From assembly GCA_019649035.1 (NCBI GenBank), contig BMAT01009156.1, forward strand, positions 14,369-66,248: 51,880 bases of DNA. The letters are read 5' to 3'. Below are positions 46,540-51,880 of the stretch, piece by piece. The DNA is from Elysia marginata (taxonomy: Eukaryota; Mollusca; Gastropoda; Plakobranchidae). Positions within the stretch are counted from its first letter, which is position 1. Each line of letters starts with the position of its first letter. Position numbers and translations under genes: made by a program. The notes below the pieces were generated by a model. That model was given only the letters and a program-made list of their open reading frames with translations. It had not been told where the DNA came from and did not search any database.

Positions 46540-46865
46540 GTGCAGCTTCAGGATTCAGAGATAGGCGATCAGGTCTTGGACTTAAAGGTCCTTGGTTAGA
46601 TTCTTCACTTAGCAGCAGGCTGCCATGTAGTCCTTGAGAAAGGCTATTCGCCAGAAGGTGCTAGTCTCATTCAGTATTAGAGTACCTAGCTATGGGCAGT
46701 GAAAGATTTTATCAGTATGCTAGAATAACACACTGTGTAACTGCTGTTGTATTGTGTGTTTAGTAGATATATTGATTGACAATCACCTGACAGGGGAACC
46801 CATGGGAAGTGCTTGGAAATTTTTACTGGACTAAGCGCTTTATATAAATGTTACTAGACTTCTCT
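46540..46865 (+). mobile_element. tRNA-derived SINE with AGCGCTTTATATAAAT tail
   Basis: The head has CAGGTCTTGGACTTAAAGGT and GGTTAGATTC as a worn B box, as in 32196-32525. The body has GTAGTCCTTGAGAAAGGCT. The tail GGGAACCCATGGGAAGTGCT then AAGCGCTTTATATAAATG resembles LINE tails, as is common when a SINE borrows a LINE 3' end. Confidence 0.6.
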
Positions 46866-46869
46866 TTTT

Positions 46870-48890
46870 TGTTATTGATAAATAAAGAAATGAAACTAAA
46901 AACAGAACATGATCAATTGAAGTACTTGATTTGCAACTGCAGAAGCCAACAAAATGCTGGTACTTAAGCTAAATTTAAAAAAATTTTATTTGTTCAAAAG
47001 ATTGAATTTTGTTCAAAATTAATGTATTTGATTAGATGGTGTGAAATAATATTTTTATAGACATGACAAATAAACCAAACAGTATTTTATGAATACACAT
47101 CATATTTGTCAACCAACCAGTTCCCCACAGAAGTCCTGTGTTACAAGTTTCACATTCAAAAGTCTTCGTATTATGATCAAGCTTTTTTCCAAGTTTCTCA
47201 ATGCTGAAGCGTGAATATTTTGCTATTGACTTCTTTAAAAGACAATTTTTAAAATATTGTTTCAAAAATCGATTCTATTAATAAGGAAAAAAAATGTAAA
47301 AAAAAATTTTCAGATACCCATCTGATAAGGATTTCAAGTTGTTACAAAACTTTTGTTAGATAAAAAAATATGATAATTCAAACTCCTAAACAACAAAGTG
47401 TTATGGAGATAAGTCTTTTTTTTAAGATGATTTTTGGGTATATGAAAGCAAATCATATTAGAACGACCTTTGAATATCAATTTTGTAAACATTTTGATTT
47501 TCCTCTTCACTATCTGCAAGCTGAAAGTGGAAAGAAAGTTCAAGCATAGACTTTATGCTTCAAATTGTGGGTGAAAATATGTCTTCTTAAAACATGCCTG
47601 AAAAAAATACTGTTGCTATATGTCAATTTTATATGACAGAAAGTTGTTTGTTCATCATGACTTGAATAAAAATAGAATGATATGCTTTACTATACAAAAA
47701 ATTGTGTTTAAAATATGTTCATCTACTGATTTTACATTTTGAGAATGTTATGAGGTCAATATTTTAAAGAGTACCTTCCTTCTAGAGGCACATTTTATGC
47801 AACTGGAAAGTATTACCCACATCATATATTTTATTTGAAAAATAATAAAACACATATGCTGTCTTTCTCAGTGAAAATTTGTGTTGTTTCTTTTGAAATT
47901 GAATGGCCTCATGTGAAAACAAAAAACTGAGATCATCACTGTAGAGATCAAAACTTTAAAACACATAACTTGAAATTTTGAGAGTATAGAAAAGATGGAA
48001 ATGGCTGAAAAACAGTAAACCTGTTCTTACTTCACTAAAAACACATTGTAACCTCCACCCAGTTCTTTTGAAAACTAAGACTTGTTTCTATTTTTCTCTC
48101 TCATTTTTTCAAAGAGGAGAAGTGTAGCATTTTATTTCTTTAGCTTTTTTTTTTTTTTCACAGAAGTCGATTAAAGATAATTTATACAACCATGTATCTT
48201 GGAAAGATATAAATGTGTGTTAAGTCATCATTTAAAAGTTGAGTCGGAGGTAGTCTAATCAATGTATTTTATTAATATAACCAAAACTTCCATTTCAATT
48301 GTGTAAAATTTAAAAGTAACAAAGAAGAAGAATCATTATTTAATTAAAGCTAAACCTGTTGTTAACTTTAAAAGAGATTAAAATGGATGAAAAACCTACC
48401 ACATTCCTAGTTCGTGATAGAACACTTCTGGATACAAAATCATACTTGACATTTATAAAGAAAAATAAATGATAAAGAGGAAACATGACTATATTTACAA
48501 TTTCAAAATAGAACAAATAAAATTACTGTGTCAACAATCTTCATATTTACAAGAAAGAATAAAACATGGAAAAAATATATTAGCACCATCCTTACATGTG
48601 CAACTCCGGCAATTTGAGTGAAAAGTTTTAAAGAAAAACCATTAGAGAACCTTTTTTTTTTAAAAAGATAAGATTATAGAAAAGCGGGAAGACTACATGA
48701 TGGTTTTCATGACGCACTTTTAAAACTTTTGAGTGAATTGGACTTTTTTGTCTGAGTTTTCCCGTGGCACACTGTTGAATTATAGTGAAAAAGGAAAGTG
48801 AAAATCAACCAAGCTAAATTTGCGAAGAAAATAGCAGTGAGTGGATTATACAACAGCTTTCAGTAGCACAATAATAATCTAGCAGTTGAA
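46870..48890. other. Intergenic stretch, nothing recognised
   Basis: This is AT-rich DNA downstream of the receptor gene. No coding or RNA gene was recognised. Confidence 0.5.
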
Positions 48891-48893
48891 ATA

Positions 48894-49025
48894 ATGGTGG
48901 CTGCTGCAGCAGCAGTAGTAGTGGTAGCAGCAGCAGCAGCGGAAGAAGGAGGAGGAGGAGCAGGAGAAGAAGGAAGAGGAGGAGGGGCAGGAGGCAGTGG
49001 CTTAAAAATTGCTACTGGCCCATAA
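48894..49025 (+). repeat. GCA/GGA-rich low-complexity tract
   Basis: The tract consists of GCAGCA, GTAGTAG and GGAGGAGGA-type units. On the + strand an ATG-to-stop frame of 43 residues made of Ala, Val, Glu and Gly results purely from the repeat. I do not call it a gene. Confidence 0.8.
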
Positions 49026-49995
49026 ACTTAAAGTATGTACACTAAAATAGCTTACAACTTTGTAATGAAAAGCATTATTTCGTTTCATGTATAAAAAATC
49101 ATCAGAAAACAACTGAGGATGTCAAGTATAATACGTAAGATTATGTAGGCCTATAATACCTTTAAATAATTACTGGTTCTTCACCTATTCATTTCAAAAT
49201 TCATCACAAGCGTTTTTTCTATTATGTCAAAGTTAATTTTGAGTTTTTGACTGAGATAATTCACACTGCTATACCTCTTGAGAAAAAAAAAACATGTCCT
49301 ATTTTGCAGCTGTCAGCCACACTCTGAGATATTAGCGTCTCCCCACCTCTCCTAATGCTGCCAGTAACGTAAAACTTTATGCTAGCGACATGAAGGTTAT
49401 AAAGTGCCTTGTTCATTCCTCATTTAAAGATATATTTACAAAAGCTCTCTCATAAACCGAAGAAACTGGTCTCCTTTATAGTTACATGTATTATAATTTT
49501 CCTTCTCACATTGCGCAATGCATCACTTTTATACATCTGAAAAGTGTCCAACACAGCAGTTTCCACAGTAGCCTAATGGAAACATTCTTATGAACCCTTT
49601 AGTTCTTCGTTCAGAATTTTAGTCTTAGACACCAAATTCTAAGGTGAAAATGAATGTGGACTTCCCTTATGCGTGTAGGAGATAAAACAAAACTCTCATT
49701 TGATCAGAGAAAAAGAGCAGCAGAATGGTGAGAAGAGAAACGAAACTGTACAACTGCACACCTATATAACATAAGAGTTTGTTTTTGTTTTTTTTTTTTT
49801 TTTTTGCTATTTCCTTGTTCTCGTTTGAAAGTGTAAGCCTGAAAGCCTCATTGCAAACAATATTATCCAAGAAAGTCAATGCCTGAACAGGTTGTTTGAT
49901 ATTCTGTTAAGAATTTAAGGGATCGGATGACCAATAACAGAGTTGCTGATGATAAGTGTCCTTTGGCTATAATTATGACGATCCGCCTAAAAACC
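49026..49995 (-). other. Probable 3' UTR or flank of the receptor gene
   Basis: This stretch lies just downstream of the receptor stop on the - strand. It has a poly-T run at about 49787-49805 (+ strand). No clear poly(A) signal was picked close to the stop. Confidence 0.35.
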
Positions 49996-50793
49996 TTATG
50001 GTTGTTGCGTCTGATACTGGAGAGTAAGGGATCCACTTTTGCCATTGCCAACGCCTTCATCTAATGTCATGGACTGGCCATTACCGACTTTCGTAAGTGT
50101 TATAGCAGGAACACCAGCCGCTTGGCGAGAGCAGCAGAAAAATCTCTTCAAACGGTTGTGGCCGACTTTACAGCACGGGCAGCAAAGGATACTGACAAAC
50201 TCTGTCCGAAAGTTATCATTAAGCCAACCATAAAGCACGGGATTTAGACAACCTGAACAGAGCACCAGCATGTGGCAAATGACATAGGCCAGCCTCACGT
50301 CTATGCGGCCATGGAAGTAACCACCTTTAAAGTCGGTGAGTAGGTTAAAAATATTCAGGGGTAACCAGCTAAGGGCAAACACCAGAGCTATTCCCCCGAG
50401 CAGCATGTTGGTCTTTCTTTTCCTGCGACTGCGACGCTCGTTCTTTTTCCGCTGAAAAGACGTGGACGCGGTGCTCGGAGCGTTCTGCGTTACCATGCGA
50501 TACCGCAGTTTGTTGCAGATTCGCAGATGCGCCACGCTCAAGATAAAGAATGGGAAAACATACTGAACGACCATCTGTGCTACACTGTAGGCCCGCTTTT
50601 CGACCTCCATGCTCACGTCCTCCAAACAGATGTATTTAAAGAAGTTGGGGATTTCCTCGATAACCATATCCTTGGTGACAACCGAGAAAAGTAGAGTGGG
50701 GCTGGCAATCAGGAAGGAGATGAGCCAGATTGAAATCAGAGCGATGGCTGCCCCGAGCTTCTTCATGCTGTCCTTCGTTGGGTAAACGATAAC
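49996..50793 (-). CDS. NPF receptor-like GPCR last exon, TM4-TM7 and tail
   Basis: The exon begins VIVYPTKDSMKKLGAAIALI (TM4) and runs through a second-loop Cys (YICLED), TM5 (VQYVFPFFILSVAHLRI), a basic third loop (RRSRRKRKTN), TM6 (FALSWLPLNIF) and TM7 (NPVLYGWLN). The tail has FVSILCCPCCK and FFCCSR, likely palmitoylation sites. It ends QYQTQQP and a stop at 49996-49998. Acceptor on the reverse strand is GTCCTAG. Confidence 0.9.
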   Translation of the reverse strand, partial: VIVYPTKDSMKKLGAAIALISIWLISFLIASPTLLFSVVTKDMVIEEIPNFFKYICLEDVSMEVEKRAYSVAQMVVQYVFPFFILSVAHLRICNKLRYRMVTQNAPSTASTSFQRKKNERRSRRKRKTNMLLGGIALVFALSWLPLNIFNLLTDFKGGYFHGRIDVRLAYVICHMLVLCSGCLNPVLYGWLNDNFRTEFVSILCCPCCKVGHNRLKRFFCCSRQAAGVPAITLTKVGNGQSMTLDEGVGNGKSGSLTLQYQTQQP

Positions 50794-51500
50794 CTAGGAC
50801 AAAAAAAAATAAAGACAAATACAAAAAATGATGGATTTGATTTACAATAATTCTGAACTAAAACCACGACGCCAACTTACCGCGGCTGCCTCAGTACTAA
50901 CGTTATAGTTTGATTAAAGCTTGAACCAGATTGCTGAGCCCATTCTAAAATTCTTTCAATATAACCTTATATAGATATATAAAACAATCTCTGTCGTTGC
51001 GATTCATTTTTTTTTTCAATTCAACCAGTCTTCTAGACTGTTTTCATAACCCCGATTATCTTGTTGAAAAACATAGCAACGATTCGGTTATATATAAATT
51101 GTTAATTAAACGCTGAACTTTAAACGCCTTAAATAATAAAATTATCATCTTCTGCAACAGCCTTCGAAGAAAAAAAATCTCTTCTCTACCGGGGTTGAGA
51201 GGAAAGTTTATTGTGAGCTATATAAAACTTTCGATAATCATGCAGTACAACTTTGTTACAAAAATAACATACCTGAAAGCGGTCTAACGCTATGGCTGTG
51301 ATGCTGATGGTCGAAACAAACAGATTGGTACCCTGTGCCATGGTGACAAACTTGCACATGAATTCGCCCAGAGACCATTGCTGGGACAGTAACAGGTACA
51401 GATTTAGGGGCTGGGTGAACAGGCACAGTGTAAAGTCCGAGATAGCCAGGTTGATGATGAAAATATTGCGTGGTGTGCGCATAGCGGGCTTGCGCAGAAC
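49996..51500 (-). CDS. Neuropeptide F/Y receptor-like GPCR (partial; 5' exon or exons beyond the window)
   Basis: Receptors of this family are plasma-membrane, G-protein-coupled proteins for NPF/NPY peptides and act in feeding and reproductive control. Two exons are visible, 51500-51273 and 50793-49996, joined in phase 0 by a 479-base intron with GT/AG ends. They encode TM2 to TM7 and the tail, 341 residues. DRFQVIVYPTKDS after TM3, SWLPLNIFNLL in TM6 and NPVLYGWLNDNFR in TM7 match the NPF receptor pattern. The N-terminus and TM1 must lie beyond 51880. The exact paralog cannot be told from sequence alone. Confidence 0.88.
51273..51500 (-). CDS. NPF receptor-like GPCR exon with TM2-TM3
   Basis: The exon reads VLRKPAMRTPRNIFIINLAI and runs to SITAIALDRFQ. 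RNIFIINLAISD is TM2 with its conserved Asp. EFMCKF holds the TM3 Cys that normally bonds with extracellular loop 2. The exon ends right after DRFQ, the DRY-type motif here with Phe. Acceptor (reverse strand) TCCCAG, donor CAG|GTATGT, 76 codons, phase 0. Confidence 0.88.
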
Positions 51501-51855
51501 CTGGGAAAATGATAAAAATAGTGATTCTAGTGCCGCTAATTCCTCTCTGGATTCTAGTTACTGCCGTTGTAGAGTTTTGGATTACAAAAGGTGAAACGTC
51601 TTAATAGAGATAAGTTTACATGTCTTTATTAATGCAATAGTCTTACAACGAGCGATGGGTTTTGCTGCTGCGAACGAAATGTAAAATGATCGATCATAGC
51701 TGTAGGAAAAAAAATAAAGTATTCCGAAACCTAGGTTCACTGAAACAAATCCCATTCATTTTGAAAGATTCAACCATGGGTAAGTGTAAAAGAAAAGGTT
51801 TCATGCTATTTCAATGGGATCTTATTAACGTTTGGATTAAGTATTATTTATACAA

Positions 51856-51880
51856 AGAGAGAGAGAGAGAGAGAGAGAGA
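51856..51880 (+). repeat. (AG)n microsatellite at the window end
   Basis: An uninterrupted AG dinucleotide run reaches the window edge, so its full length is unknown. It would lie in an intron of the receptor gene or upstream of it. Confidence 0.9.

Noticed and set aside
48894..49025. 43-residue Ala/Gly/Glu frame starting with ATG
   Set aside because: It is the direct translation of a GCA/GGA microsatellite with no supporting splice or family signal.
50039..50233. 64-residue + strand frame opposite the receptor tail
   Set aside because: It is an antisense shadow of the last receptor exon.
51292..51594. 100-residue + strand frame opposite the receptor
   Set aside because: It is the antisense shadow of the TM2-TM3 exon, and its residues show no family pattern.

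Overview
This is an AT-rich, intron-rich animal genomic window, most likely from a mollusc and plausibly a gastropod. The evidence is GT/AG-spliced genes with introns of about 0.3-4 kb, a lophotrochozoan-style neuropeptide F/Y receptor, and many tRNA-derived SINE and L2/CR1-like LINE tails. The species assignment is inference; no marker in the window settles it.

Two protein-coding genes are supported. The first fills about 2.34-43.3 kb on the + strand. It is a large PARP14-like mono-ADP-ribosyltransferase that I could reconstruct as 25 visible coding exons with matching splice phases, giving about 1,770 visible residues. Its layout is RRM-like modules (exons 1-4), a long KH-like region (exon 5), macrodomain 1 (exons 6-8), macrodomain 2 (exons 9-12), an acidic linker (exons 13-14), macrodomain 3 (exons 15-18), a KH-like segment (exons 19-20), WWE (exons 21-22) and the PARP catalytic domain (exons 23-25). 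Two defects interrupt the model. One base appears to be missing in exon 8. At least one exon, encoding the start of macrodomain 2, is absent, most simply because it lies in the 929-base assembly gap at 13248-14176.

The second gene lies on the - strand at the right end (49996-51500) and runs off the window. It is a rhodopsin-family GPCR closely resembling neuropeptide F receptors. Two exons (TM2-TM3 and TM4 to the stop) are visible. The first exon or exons (N-terminus and TM1) lie beyond the window.

The introns and the roughly 6.7 kb between the genes hold repeats: an L2-like LINE 3' end (655-1010), several tRNA-derived SINE copies in both orientations, a piggyBac-like non-autonomous element flanked by TTAA (26108-26784), Tc1/mariner-like terminal sequences, a three-copy tandem repeat of about 265 bp before the small exon 14, long foldback repeats (one touching the gap), a near-perfect 27-bp hairpin in intron 6, and microsatellites.

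PARP14-type proteins are interferon-linked ADP-ribosylation factors in vertebrates, and related multi-macrodomain PARPs occur in invertebrates. I see no operon-like or otherwise wholly new system here. The points most worth checking are the repeated intron position behind the RRM-like modules, the non-canonical macrodomain pockets, the apparent H-Y-M catalytic triad, the exon 8 frameshift and the intronic hairpin.
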